Positions 18,029 through 28,542 of a stretch of 64,000 nt of DNA are shown piece after piece. A model generated the notes under the pieces. It did not search any database, had not been told where the DNA came from, and saw only the letters and a program-made list of their open reading frames with translations. A program made the position numbers and the translations under genes. Position 1 is the first letter of the stretch, and each line of letters starts with the position of its first letter. The stretch is from Longimycelium tulufanense (lineage in GTDB: Bacteria; Actinomycetota; Actinomycetes; Mycobacteriales; Pseudonocardiaceae), in NCBI RefSeq assembly GCF_014645795.1, contig NZ_BMMK01000006.1, forward strand, positions 1-64,000. The letters are read 5' to 3'.

Positions 18029-18052
18029 GGTAACGCTATGTAAAGCGCTACC
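18029..18052. promoter_or_regulatory. Inverted repeat upstream of the methyltransferase/GGDEF-EAL operon
   Basis: GGTAACGCT at 18029-18037 and AGCGCTACC at 18044-18052 form a 9-bp dyad with one mismatch around a 6-nt AT-rich spacer. Its position, 87 nt before the first start codon, fits an operator or activator site for the operon. The regulator is unknown. Confidence 0.45.
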
Positions 18053-18133
18053 CCGACCAGGCTGAACTTTGGGGGATGTTTCTGACACGATCGTGCGAAC
18101 GAGGCCAAGAGAGCTGGGGGATGCCCAGGTGGA

Positions 18134-18309
18134 GGCTCATCGGCGGTCCTGCTGGTCATCCGGGGCGGCACGTCCGCGGTCGCGGACTGGCTGCCCACGG
18201 ACTCGCTGCTGATGCGCTCGGCCCTGGACTACCAGCCCGCCGCGGGCATCGCGGTGGCCGTGCTCGGCATGCCGCTGATCGCCTTCGGCGCGCGGCACCG
18301 GAAGAATTC
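18134..18309 (+). pseudogene. Remnant of a membrane-protein gene (C-terminal piece)
   Basis: This plus-strand frame has strongly GC-biased third positions like real genes here and encodes a hydrophobic-polar pattern (AVLLVIRGG, DWLPTDSLLMRSALD, AAGIAVAVLGMPLIAFGARHR) resembling the last membrane helix and tail of an integral membrane protein. No ATG or GTG begins it, an in-frame stop lies at 18083, and the bias ends near 18309 without a proper stop. I read it as the decayed end of a gene lost next to purL. The family is not recognised. Confidence 0.35.
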
Positions 18310-18324
18310 GGTCGAACAGCACGG

Positions 18325-18366
18325 AAAAACGCCGAGCCGGCCCGCTGCGCGAGGTCCGGCTCGGCG
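18325..18366 (-). terminator. Rho-independent terminator of the purSQL operon
   Basis: On the minus strand an 11-bp perfect GC stem (18356-18366 with 18330-18340) with a 15-nt loop is followed directly by TTTTT (18325-18329). It starts 16 nt after the purL stop. Confidence 0.85.
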
Positions 18367-18382
18367 CCTGTTCCGGGTTCGC

Positions 18383-20682
<2,300 letters not shown>

Positions 20683-20686
<4 letters not shown>

Positions 20687-21393
20687 GCCGCCACCAGTGC
20701 GTCGAGAACGGACAGGAACATGCCGAGACCGTCGTCGCTGGGGCCGGTCAGGGCGTCGATGGCGTGCTCGGGGTGCGGCATCAGGCCGACCACGCGGCCG
20801 CGGGCGTCGGCGATGCCGGCGATGTGGTTGAGCGCGCCGTTCGGGCTGTCGATCCCGAGGTAACGCTGGCTGGCGTCCCCGTCGACGAGGTAACGGAAGA
20901 CGACGCGGCCCTCGCCCTCCAGCTCGTCCAGGGTCGCCGGGTCCGCGACGTAGCGGCCCTCCATGTTCTTCAGTGGCACCAGAATTTCGGCGCCGGCGTC
21001 GTAGCGCGTGGTCCAGACGGTCTCGTTGTTCTCCACGCGCAGCCACTGGTCGCGGCAGACGAAGTGCAGGCCGGCGTTGCGGACCAACGCACCGGGCAGC
21101 AGCCCGGACTCGCACAGGATCTGGAAACCGTTGCAGATACCCAGCACCGGCATTCCCCGCCGGGCCGCGCGGACGACCTCGGTCATGACGGGGGCGAACC
21201 GGGCGATGGCGCCGGCCCGCAGGTAGTCGCCGTAGGAAAAGCCACCGGGGACGATGACGGCGTCCACGCCACGCAGGTCGGCGTCGGCGTGCCACAGCGC
21301 GACCGGCTCCGCGTCGACGGAGCGCACCGCGCGTGCGGCGTCGATGTCGTCGAGGGTGCCGGGGAAGGTGATGACCCCGATGCGCGCGGTCAT
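20683..21393 (-). CDS. purQ: Phosphoribosylformylglycinamidine synthase subunit PurQ (glutaminase)
   Basis: 236 aa from ATG 21393. Class I glutamine amidotransferase: nucleophile Cys in [11 protein letters not shown], catalytic His and Glu in [10 protein letters not shown], and the early [16 protein letters not shown] loop. It supplies ammonia to PurL. It overlaps both neighbours by 4 nt (purS stop/purQ start and purQ stop/purL start), so the three subunits are probably made in a coupled fashion. Confidence 0.97.
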
Positions 21394-21629
21394 GCGTCCA
21401 CCCGCCGCACGACCCAGTCCTCGATGACCGGGTTGGCGAGGAAGGTTTCGGCGATCTTGGCGAGCGTGGCGTCGTCGACGTCGTCGTCGACCTCCAGCTC
21501 GAAGTGCTTGCCCTGACGGACGGAGGTCACTCCGTCGAAGCCCAGCCGCGGCAGCGCCCTGGCCACCGCCTGTCCCTGTGGGTCGAGGATCTCCTGCTTG
21601 GGCATGACGTCGACGACGACTCGGGCCAC
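21390..21629 (-). CDS. purS: Phosphoribosylformylglycinamidine synthase subunit PurS
   Basis: 79 aa from GTG 21629, with GGGAG 8 nt upstream; earlier in-frame codons lack a ribosome site. Begins [21 protein letters not shown] and has [18 protein letters not shown], the standard PurS ferredoxin-like fold that bridges PurQ and PurL. First gene of the purS-purQ-purL operon. Confidence 0.95.
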   Translation of the reverse strand: MARVVVDVMPKQEILDPQGQAVARALPRLGFDGVTSVRQGKHFELEVDDDVDDATLAKIAETFLANPVIEDWVVRRVDA

Positions 21630-21858
21630 TTGGATAACTCCCGGGCTCAAGGAATGCCACGACCGCGGCATTCCGGTCGGCGGTACGTCCGGAGCCTACC
21701 TGAGCTGGGCGTTCGACCTCCGCCGCAGGTGTCGACCCGCACGTGCCCCGCCCGGCTCGCGGAGATCTTTCCGCCGTCATGTTCGCCCTGAGTGGACCGG
21801 TGTTCGCCGTCGGTGAGAAGTCGTGGTCGGCGGCCGACGCGGGCAGCACGGTGTCCGC

Positions 21859-22884
21859 ATGCGGGTTCTCGTATTGGGCGGTACGAGGATGTTGTCGAAG
21901 GCGGTGGCCGCCGAGGTGGTCGGGCGCGGCCACGACGTGGTGTGCGCGGCGCGGGGGACGTCGGGGCTGGTTCCGGGCGGGGCGCGGCTGGTTCGGATCG
22001 ACCGCAACGAGCCGGATGCGTATGCCCCGCTTTCCGGGGGATGGTTCGACGCGGTGGTCGACGTGGCGTGGATGTCCTATCGCTGGGTCACGGAGGCCCT
22101 GCGCGCGCTCGGCGACAACGCGGGCCACTGGACCTTCGTTTCGTCCATGAACGTCTATGCCGACAAGAACACTTGCGGCCAGGGCATCGACGCGCCCTTG
22201 GTCGAACCCGTTCGCGGAGAGGGGGATCCGGGGCAGCAGGACCCTCCCGACCGGTACGGCGGTGTCAAGGTCGCGAGCGAGATGGCCGTACGGGAGGCTG
22301 TCGGGGACCGCGCGTTCGTGCTGCGGTCGGGGTTGATCGTGGGGCCGGATGACCCGACCGACCGGTTTGGTTACTGGCCGGCTCGGCTGTCCCGCGGTGG
22401 GCGGGTCGTGGTGCCCGACGTGCCCGACCAGCTGACGCAGTACGTGGACGTGCGGGACCTGGCGTCCTGGGTCGTCGACGCGGCCGAGTCCCGCCTGGTC
22501 GGGACGTTCGACGGGGCCTGTGCGCCGCTCCCGTTGGGAAAGCTGCTCGGGGGCGTCGCCGCGGTGGTGGCGCCGCCCGGCACCGAGCTGGTGCCGGTCG
22601 CCCCCAAGGTACTGACGGAGATGGGGGTGTCACCATGGGCCGGGCCGAACTCGCTGCCACTGTGGCTTCCGGCGGGCTGCGCCGGGTTCACCGCCCATGA
22701 CGTGGCCCCCTCGCTGGCCGCCGGCCTGCGGATTCGTCCCCTCGCGGACACGGTGCGGGCGGCGTTGGCCGACGAGCGCCGACGTGGTCTGGACCGACCC
22801 GGTGTGGCCGGGCTAACCCCCACGAAAGAAAATGAAGTACTTTCAGGTCTTGACGGCGAGCCGATCTTTGCCCCAAATGGTTGA
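21859..22884 (+). CDS. NAD-dependent epimerase/dehydratase family protein (extended SDR)
   Basis: 341 aa from ATG 21859. N-terminal Rossmann loop [18 protein letters not shown], then [10 protein letters not shown] and [10 protein letters not shown]. The YxxxK motif is represented by Y-G-G-V-K, so the catalytic Tyr and Lys are present. [21 protein letters not shown] and [11 protein letters not shown] are typical of the family. The substrate is unknown. Divergent from purS with about 230 nt between starts; no other gene of a sugar pathway is nearby. Confidence 0.85.
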   Translation: MRVLVLGGTRMLSKAVAAEVVGRGHDVVCAARGTSGLVPGGARLVRIDRNEPDAYAPLSGGWFDAVVDVAWMSYRWVTEALRALGDNAGHWTFVSSMNVYADKNTCGQGIDAPLVEPVRGEGDPGQQDPPDRYGGVKVASEMAVREAVGDRAFVLRSGLIVGPDDPTDRFGYWPARLSRGGRVVVPDVPDQLTQYVDVRDLASWVVDAAESRLVGTFDGACAPLPLGKLLGGVAAVVAPPGTELVPVAPKVLTEMGVSPWAGPNSLPLWLPAGCAGFTAHDVAPSLAAGLRIRPLADTVRAALADERRRGLDRPGVAGLTPTKENEVLSGLDGEPIFAPNG

Positions 22885-23012
22885 GAGCGGTACGCCGCGG
22901 TAACGACGGCTCGCCGTCCCGGCGATCCTCCGATCGGACGCACACTGATCGTGGGACGCGCCGAAGACCAGGACGTGCGACCGTGAGATCGGCGAGCTTC
23001 GCGCTCACCGAG

Positions 23013-23056
23013 GACGAGGCCCCGCCGGGAAGCCCCCCGACCGGCGGGGCCTCGTC
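23013..23056. terminator. Hairpin terminator after the SDR gene
   Basis: A perfect 16-bp stem (23013-23028 with 23041-23056) with a 12-nt loop lies about 130 nt after the SDR stop. There is no U tract, which is usual for high-GC actinobacterial terminators. Confidence 0.65.
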
Positions 23057-23255
23057 ATGTCCGCCGTCAGGTGTGCCCCGGGTGGCTGCCGCTCGGACGG
23101 GCAGGATCCCGTGGCGAGGTCGCAACGGGAAGCCGCCGACCGGCTGCTGGGCCGCTCACATGCGGCCCAGCACCTTCCGCTGGTCACGCCCCCGCCCACC
23201 CGGGTCCGCGCAGCCCACGGCCAGCCTATCGGGCCGTTTTGCCAGGTCAAAATGG

Positions 23256-23284
23256 GTGTCCACAGGGGAAATGGGCTGTCCACA
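23256..23284. promoter_or_regulatory. Pair of actinobacterial DnaA-box-like sites
   Basis: GTGTCCACA (23256-23264) and CTGTCCACA (23276-23284) each differ by one base from TTGTCCACA, the preferred DnaA box in Streptomyces and mycobacteria. They are 20 bp apart and embedded in a longer direct repeat. Binding is not shown by sequence. Confidence 0.3.
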
Positions 23285-23410
23285 GGTGGCGGAAAGGGGC
23301 TTGACAGCCGCGAGAAGGGGCCGGCAACCGCAGGAGGGGCTGGACAGCCGGGTGTCGGCCGGTGGGCACCACCCTCGCGAGATGTCCACCGGCCGAGGTC
23401 CCGGGTCAGC

Positions 23411-24607
23411 TCAGATCAGGCCGCCGATCTTGTTGGCGATCAGGTCGATGCGGACACCCTGGTTCGGGCAGCCGCCGAAGTGGTGCAGCGCGATCACGCG
23501 GTGGGTGCGGCGGGAGAGCACCGGCGAGCCGGAGGAACCGCCTTCGGTGTCGCACATGTAGGCAATGTCCGAGTCGCGGATGTTGCCGTCCACCCGCACG
23601 TCCCGCACCTCGCAGTTGCCCGAACGGGACTGGTCGTCGGCCAGCGCCAGCTTCTTGGTCTGTCCGCGCGGATGCTCGACGAGGTACATCTCCTCGCCGA
23701 TCCCGGGGAGACGGGCGTCCAGCTCCAGGTAGCCGAACTTCGTGACCGCGTTGAAGTTCCGCACGTCGAAAAGGGTGAAGTCGAGGCCGGCGTCGGTCTT
23801 GAGGACCTGGTTGCCCAGCACCTTGGTGACCGGCTCGCTACCTGAGCCACCGCAGGTGGGGCACTGGTAGTTGAACCACACCTCGGTCCGCCTGGCGATG
23901 TTGGTGTTGGCGAGGCAATGGTTGTTGGTCATCAGGCGGTTGTTCGGACCGAGTCGCCAGCCCGAGCACAGGGTGCGGCCGTTCATCAACAGCCGCGCCA
24001 CCGGTGGCGTCTTGCTGAACTCGGTCGGCGCGTTGGACCGGTAGCAGACCACGTCCTTGTAGTCGTTGCGGCCACAGATGCTGAAGGGCTGAACAGCGGC
24101 CCGCTGCGCGAACTCCAGTTCGGTGAAGCCGCGCGTAATGCGGTCGAGGGTGGCGGAGCTGAGCGGTGACGGGGCCGCACCGTCCCGGCCGCGCAGGCTG
24201 ACCACCGCGGTGTCGCCGGTGACGGACAGCGCCCAGAATCCGGCCCCGTCCGGGCTGGCCGGGGAGTCGCCGGGAGCGGCCCGGCGCGGGTCGGCCGAGT
24301 AGGTGTGGATCTCGGATCCATCGGGGTCGGCGACGGTGAGCGACTCCCCCGGTTGCAGGTGGAGGCCGGCGATGCGGACCTTGACGTACCAGGCGCCCGT
24401 CCGGTGGATGGTGGCCGTGGTGGTGTCGGTGCCGAGCCGGACGGAGACGGTTTCCTCGGTGCCGACCTCCTGCGTGCTCTGCGCGGTGGCGGCGGCCCGG
24501 GTAGCCGGGGCGTCGGCCGGGACCGGGGGCAGTGCGACGGCCGATCCGGCGAGCATCGGGGCCGCGCCAAGTAACGCGACGGCGATCAGTTGCAGGGTTC
24601 TCCGCAC
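23411..24607 (-). CDS. Secreted trypsin-like serine protease
   Basis: 398 aa from GTG 24607 (GAGG 8 nt upstream). A Sec signal peptide (VRRTLQLIAVALLGAAPMLAGSAVA) ends near residue 27. A beta-rich pre-region (LHLQPGESLTVADPDG) of about 150 residues precedes a chymotrypsin-fold domain with His in LMTNNHCLANT, Asp in TDAGLDFTLFDV and Ser in TEGGSSGSPVLS. Cys pairs (ICGRNDYKDVVC, YQCPTCGG) suggest disulphides and extracellular location. The organisation resembles the lysyl endopeptidase-like or glutamyl-type bacterial proteases; specificity cannot be told. Confidence 0.88.
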   Translation of the reverse strand: MRRTLQLIAVALLGAAPMLAGSAVALPPVPADAPATRAAATAQSTQEVGTEETVSVRLGTDTTTATIHRTGAWYVKVRIAGLHLQPGESLTVADPDGSEIHTYSADPRRAAPGDSPASPDGAGFWALSVTGDTAVVSLRGRDGAAPSPLSSATLDRITRGFTELEFAQRAAVQPFSICGRNDYKDVVCYRSNAPTEFSKTPPVARLLMNGRTLCSGWRLGPNNRLMTNNHCLANTNIARRTEVWFNYQCPTCGGSGSEPVTKVLGNQVLKTDAGLDFTLFDVRNFNAVTKFGYLELDARLPGIGEEMYLVEHPRGQTKKLALADDQSRSGNCEVRDVRVDGNIRDSDIAYMCDTEGGSSGSPVLSRRTHRVIALHHFGGCPNQGVRIDLIANKIGGLI

Positions 24608-24788
24608 AGGGATCACCTCACTGTGTGAGCAGGGGTACACACGGTTCGGTGATGCTGGGGGTGACCGATCACCGCAGTCATCCCGCCGATCGTCGGGACA
24701 TCACGAGTGGACCGGGGCGCGGCTACCGCGATCGGGCGGCTCGGCGTGCGAGGCTGGCGGGACATCGTCAAGGTTCCGGGGAGGTGCC

Positions 24789-25424
24789 GTGCGGATCGTC
24801 CACTTCGGACATGCCTGCGTGTTGCTGGACACGGGTTCGGCCCGGTTGCTCGTCGATCCCGGTGGGTTCTCCACCGGTTTCGAGACGGTGCAACGGTTGG
24901 ACGCGATCCTTGTGACCCACCAGCATCCCGACCACCTGGACCTGGAGCGGTTACCCGCGTTACTCGCGGCCAATCCCGGCGCGCGGTTGCTCGCCGACCA
25001 CGCCTCCGCCGAGCTGATCACCGCGCGCGGCCTGGCCTGCCAATCCGTGCGGCCCGGCGACGTCGTGCACGTCAACGACTCGCACGTGCAGGTGGTGGGC
25101 GGGGACCATGCCGTGATCCATCCCGATATCCCGATGATCCCCAACGTCGGCTTTCTCATCGATCACGGGGCGTTCCTGCACCCCGGGGATTCCTTCACCC
25201 GGCCGCCGGGGCGGATCGACGTGTTGGGGGTGCCGACCGGCGCTCCCTGGCTCAAGGTGTCGGAGGCGGTGGACTATCTGCGTGCCGTGCGGCCCCGGGT
25301 AGCGGTGCCGATTCATGAGGCGGTGCTGGCGAACCCGCAGATGCACTACGGGCTGTTCGAGAAACTCGCCCCGGAGGGCACCACGGTCCGGGTGCTACCT
25401 CGTAACGAGCAGGTCGAACTCTGA
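24789..25424 (+). CDS. Metallo-beta-lactamase fold hydrolase (UlaG-like)
   Basis: 211 aa from GTG 24789, with GGGGAGG just upstream. Starts MRIVHFGHACVLLD, then LVDPGGF, the metal motif THQHPDHLDL (HxHxDH-type), later GDHAVIHPDIPMIPNVGFLID, HPGDSFTRP and VPIHEAV as further ligands. Small cytoplasmic MBL proteins of the UlaG/YfaU-like group hydrolyse phosphoesters or lactones; the substrate here is unknown. Divergent from the secreted protease; the 181-nt gap must hold both promoters. Confidence 0.85.
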   Translation: MRIVHFGHACVLLDTGSARLLVDPGGFSTGFETVQRLDAILVTHQHPDHLDLERLPALLAANPGARLLADHASAELITARGLACQSVRPGDVVHVNDSHVQVVGGDHAVIHPDIPMIPNVGFLIDHGAFLHPGDSFTRPPGRIDVLGVPTGAPWLKVSEAVDYLRAVRPRVAVPIHEAVLANPQMHYGLFEKLAPEGTTVRVLPRNEQVEL

Positions 25425-25585
25425 CGCCTGTTCGCCTGCGGCCCTCTCGACACGACGGCGCGCGTTTACGCCATCGCGGTGCGATCGGTCTCGTGGCCGT
25501 GCCGCCAGCCAACAGCCGGGCGCCCTCTTCCACCGCGATCTCGTCTCCCGGCGCGGTCGTCGGCACCGGTGGTTCTCGGGTCCGG

Positions 25586-26362
25586 TCAGGAGGTCAACCG
25601 GTCCCGGTGGTGGATCTGCAGGCGTGGCACGGGAACGAACCGCTCCGGGCTGGCGAAGGCGGCGTAGGTGGTGGGTTCGGCATCGTGGTGGAGTGCGATG
25701 TCCACGGCGTCGAGCACCGCCTGCCACGGGCCCGGGCGGTCCAGGTCGCGGGCGTCCACCGCGAGCCGCACCAGGCCACCGCGGCGCGCGGCGCGGGCGG
25801 CGCCGAGCACCATGGCCCAGCACCACCAGGGTTCCGCGGTGTGGCCACGGCCGAGCCCGAGGACGCGGCCGCGGTGCACCGTGCCGGACCGCAGGTCGTG
25901 CACTGCGGAGGCGTCCGCGCACACGGCGAACCCCTTGCGCCGCAGGGCGTCGCGGGTACCACGGGAGGCCAGCCACCGGGGTGGGGCGAAGCAGTCGGTA
26001 CGCAGCTCCAGCCGGTCCAGCGCCGCTCGCGCCGCGATGAGACGCAGGCCCGCCTCGTGTGCGGGGAGGGCGGCGAACTCGGCGCGCCGCCACAGCGTGG
26101 CCGCCGGCCGCCAGCCGGGGTCCGGGTCGGCGGGGTGGGCGAAGCCGTGCACCACCAGGGCGTCGCCCTGCCGCTGCCGGTGCCGGATCCAGGCGAGCAC
26201 GTCCTCGGCGGGCCGGTCGGCGTGGGTGGGGCGCGGTACCAGGAGCAGGGACAGCGGTACGCCGCGGCGGTCGAGCTCCGCGGCCAGGTCGGCGGTTCGC
26301 TCGGCGGTCCGGGGCTGGATGCCGGACAGCGAGACCACGAGCCGAATGGTCACGCCCCTCAT
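25586..26362 (-). CDS. DUF2334 polysaccharide-deacetylase-like protein
   Basis: 258 aa from ATG 26362. NodB-like fold: RLVVSLSGIQPRTAERTADLAAELDRRG at the N-terminus, the metal-type motif LVVHGFAHPADPDP (His-x-x-x-His), an FAPPRWLASRGTRDALR loop and a C-terminal barrel strand RLAVDARDLDRP. The first Asp of the canonical deacetylase motif is replaced by Ser-Gly (SLSG), so activity may differ. Convergent with the MBL gene. Confidence 0.72.
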   Translation of the reverse strand: MRGVTIRLVVSLSGIQPRTAERTADLAAELDRRGVPLSLLLVPRPTHADRPAEDVLAWIRHRQRQGDALVVHGFAHPADPDPGWRPAATLWRRAEFAALPAHEAGLRLIAARAALDRLELRTDCFAPPRWLASRGTRDALRRKGFAVCADASAVHDLRSGTVHRGRVLGLGRGHTAEPWWCWAMVLGAARAARRGGLVRLAVDARDLDRPGPWQAVLDAVDIALHHDAEPTTYAAFASPERFVPVPRLQIHHRDRLTS

Positions 26363-26468
26363 GAGGCCCGCCGGCCGTGACACCGGCGTGTCCCCTGGGT
26401 GACGGGACCTTGCCGATCCGGCGAACTCCCGTCCGGTTGGACTCGGTCGGTGCACCCGAACGTCGGTG

Positions 26469-26912
26469 TCAGGCGGAGCTGGCGGCCAGTTCGTCGAGGA
26501 CCCTGGCCAGGTCGGGTCCCATGGAGCGCCAGCCCCGGCCCATCTTGTCGTAGGCGAAGGCGTCGCGGGGGTTGTCCAGGTCGAAGCCGGAGTGCTCGAA
26601 GTGCAGCCGGGTGCCGGCCACGCCGTCGACCTCGGCGGGCTCCAGCCGGTAGCAGACGATCCAGGAGTCGCTGGCCCAGGTGTAGGCCAGGGTCGTGGGC
26701 GGGTCGCATTCCACCACGCGGCAGGGGATGGTGCCGTCCGGCCGGAACGGGACGCGCTCGGCCCGGAGGGTGAAGGTGCGGCCGACCTCGGGTACGAAGT
26801 CGTTGTCCATCAACCACTTCGCGATGGCGCTCGGTTCGGTCAGCGCGGCCCACACGCGTTCCACCGGATGCGGGAAGAACTCCTGGAAGCGGATGGAGCG
26901 GGTGGTGCTCAT
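26469..26912 (-). CDS. SRPBCC (AHSA1-like) domain protein
   Basis: 147 aa from ATG 26912, overlapping the ArsR stop (ATGA). AHSA1 hallmarks: FFPHPVERVWAALTEPSAIAKWL at the N-terminus, GRTFTLRAE, PTTLAYTWA, and a C-terminal GWRSMGPDLARVLDEL helix lining the hydrophobic cavity. ArsR-SRPBCC pairs are very common in actinobacteria; the ligand and physiological role are generally unknown. Confidence 0.9.
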   Translation of the reverse strand: MSTTRSIRFQEFFPHPVERVWAALTEPSAIAKWLMDNDFVPEVGRTFTLRAERVPFRPDGTIPCRVVECDPPTTLAYTWASDSWIVCYRLEPAEVDGVAGTRLHFEHSGFDLDNPRDAFAYDKMGRGWRSMGPDLARVLDELAASSA

Positions 26913-27310
26913 CGGTCCTCGCCTTTCTGCTCGGGCTGGGTGAGCCAGGCGCAGGGGTCCCACAGCCCGGGGGCACCGGGCTGTGACTTTCCCTGGTCCT
27001 CCTGCTGTTGGTCCAGGTACTCGCCGAGCGCCCGCATGCGGTCGGCCCAGAACCGCCGGTAGCCGCGCACCCACTCCTCGACCTCGCGCAGCGGCTCGGC
27101 GCGCAGTCGGTAGATCCGCTGCCTGCCGACCCTGCGCTCGCTGACCAGGCCGGCCTCGCGCAGGATCCGCAGGTGCTGGCTCACCGCGGGGCGGCTCATC
27201 TCGAATGGCGCGGCGATGTCGCGCACCGGCCGCTCGGAGCGGGCCAGCAGGTCGAGGATGCGTCGCCGCGTGGGATCGGCGATCGCGTGGTACACGTCCT
27301 CGCTCGACAC
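26909..27310 (-). CDS. ArsR family winged-helix repressor
   Basis: 133 aa from GTG 27310. Start chosen because a strong promoter ends 6 nt upstream and the frame further upstream lies on the promoter itself. VYHAIADPTRRRILDLLA and the recognition helix MSRPAVSQHLRILREAGLV with the wing RRVGRQRIYRL define the fold; no metal-binding ELCVCD motif is seen, so it is not a metal sensor of the classical type. C-terminal DQQQEDQGK tail is polar. Likely represses itself and the coupled SRPBCC gene. Confidence 0.92.
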   Translation of the reverse strand: MSSEDVYHAIADPTRRRILDLLARSERPVRDIAAPFEMSRPAVSQHLRILREAGLVSERRVGRQRIYRLRAEPLREVEEWVRGYRRFWADRMRALGEYLDQQQEDQGKSQPGAPGLWDPCAWLTQPEQKGEDR

Positions 27311-27346
27311 ACCCGAAGAATAGGTAAGCAACTTCTTACCGGTCAA
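27311..27346 (-). promoter_or_regulatory. Promoter with palindromic operator in the spacer, leaderless arsR
   Basis: Read on the minus strand: -35 TTGACC (27346-27341), an 18-bp spacer that is exactly the inverted repeat GGTAAG-N6-CTTACC (27340-27323), -10 TATTCT (27322-27317), 6 nt, then the GTG at 27310. A repressor bound at the palindrome would block RNA polymerase. The distance predicts that transcription begins at the GTG. Confidence 0.8.
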
Positions 27347-27490
27347 CCCGTGCCCGCCCGAGTCCCCGTCGACGGGGACCCACCCTCTGCCGACGGTGAG
27401 CCGAAATGCCTGTTCAGAAGGGGTGCGAAACAGCGTTCACGGGCTCGAGGTGATCGACACGCCGACGGGCCCCGGAGCGTTGAGTGCGGC

Positions 27491-28384
27491 TCAGCTGCCG
27501 GGGGTGGGCCAGTCGACGAAGGAGCGCCCGGAGATCGACTCGTAGGCCTCGATGTAGCGGGCCCGGGTGGCGGCCACGACCTCTTCCGGCAGGGGCGGCG
27601 GCGGGGTGTCGGAGGCCCGGTCCCAGCCGGAGGCGGGCGAGGTGAGCCAGTCCCGCACGTACTGCTTGTCGAACGAGGGCTGTACCCGGCCGGGCTCGTA
27701 TCCCTCAGCCGGCCAGAACCGCGAGGAGTCCGGGGTCAGCACCTCGTCGCCGAGCACCAGCTCACCGTCGGCTGCCTCGCCGAACTCGAACTTGGTGTCG
27801 GCCAGCAGCACGCCGCGGGAGGCAGCGCGTTCGGCCCCCCGGGCGTAGATCCGCAGGGTCAGGTCGCGGAGTTGCTCGGCCCGTTCCCGGCCGACAGTGG
27901 CGACGACTGCGTCGAAGGTGACGTTCTCGTCGTGGGCGCCGACCTCGGCCTTGGTGGCGGGGGTGAAGATCGGTTCGGACAGGCGGTCGGCTTCGCCCAG
28001 GCCGGCCGGGAGGGGGATGCCACAGACGGCGCCGTTGCGCTGGTAGTCGGCCAGGCCGGAGCCGGTCAGATAGCCCCGGGCCACGCACTCGACCGGCAGC
28101 ATCCGGAGCCGGCGCACCAGCAGGGCGCGGCCACGCACCTCGGCGGGGATGCGGTCGTCGTCCCAGGCGACGAGGTGGTTCGGCGCGACGTCGGCGAGCA
28201 GCTCGAACCAGAACACGCTCATCGCGGTGAGCACACGGCCCTTGTCCGGGATGGGCGTGGGCAGCACGTGGTCGTAGGCGGAGATCCGGTCGGAGGCGAC
28301 GAGCAGCAGGTGGTCGTCGTCCACCGCGTAGAGCTGGCGGACCTTTCCGACGGCGATCTGCTGGTAGTCGGCGAGCGAAGCCAC
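27491..28384 (-). CDS. purC: Phosphoribosylaminoimidazole-succinocarboxamide synthase
   Basis: 297 aa from GTG 28384. Makes SAICAR from CAIR, aspartate and ATP (step 8). Motifs: [26 protein letters not shown]-type N-terminus, [13 protein letters not shown], and [12 protein letters not shown], with [13 protein letters not shown] near the C-terminus. No Shine-Dalgarno sequence; TAGGGT (28396-28391) lies exactly 6 nt before the GTG, suggesting a leaderless mRNA. Confidence 0.96.
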   Translation of the reverse strand: MASLADYQQIAVGKVRQLYAVDDDHLLLVASDRISAYDHVLPTPIPDKGRVLTAMSVFWFELLADVAPNHLVAWDDDRIPAEVRGRALLVRRLRMLPVECVARGYLTGSGLADYQRNGAVCGIPLPAGLGEADRLSEPIFTPATKAEVGAHDENVTFDAVVATVGRERAEQLRDLTLRIYARGAERAASRGVLLADTKFEFGEAADGELVLGDEVLTPDSSRFWPAEGYEPGRVQPSFDKQYVRDWLTSPASGWDRASDTPPPPLPEEVVAATRARYIEAYESISGRSFVDWPTPGS

Positions 28385-28542
28385 GGGGCAACCCTACGGC
28401 GCGCGGTCTGGCCGACCCGGTACGGCCCGACCGGCGCGAGCCCGGCACGCACCGGTATCGGCGGTGGAGACCGGAGCGCGCGGCGCCGGCCGCGCATGCC
28501 GTCGATGCCCGGTCCCCGACTGACAGTGCGGAACCCTGTCCT

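Larger units (their letters stand above)
22885..23410. other. 526-nt intergenic region with hairpin and repeats
   Basis: Between the convergent SDR and protease genes. It contains a long hairpin (listed separately), a direct repeat of ATGGG-TGTCCACAGG (about 23252-23266 and 23271-23286) and two further short TTGACAGCCG/TGGACAGCCG repeats near 23302-23350. No gene supported. Confidence 0.4.
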
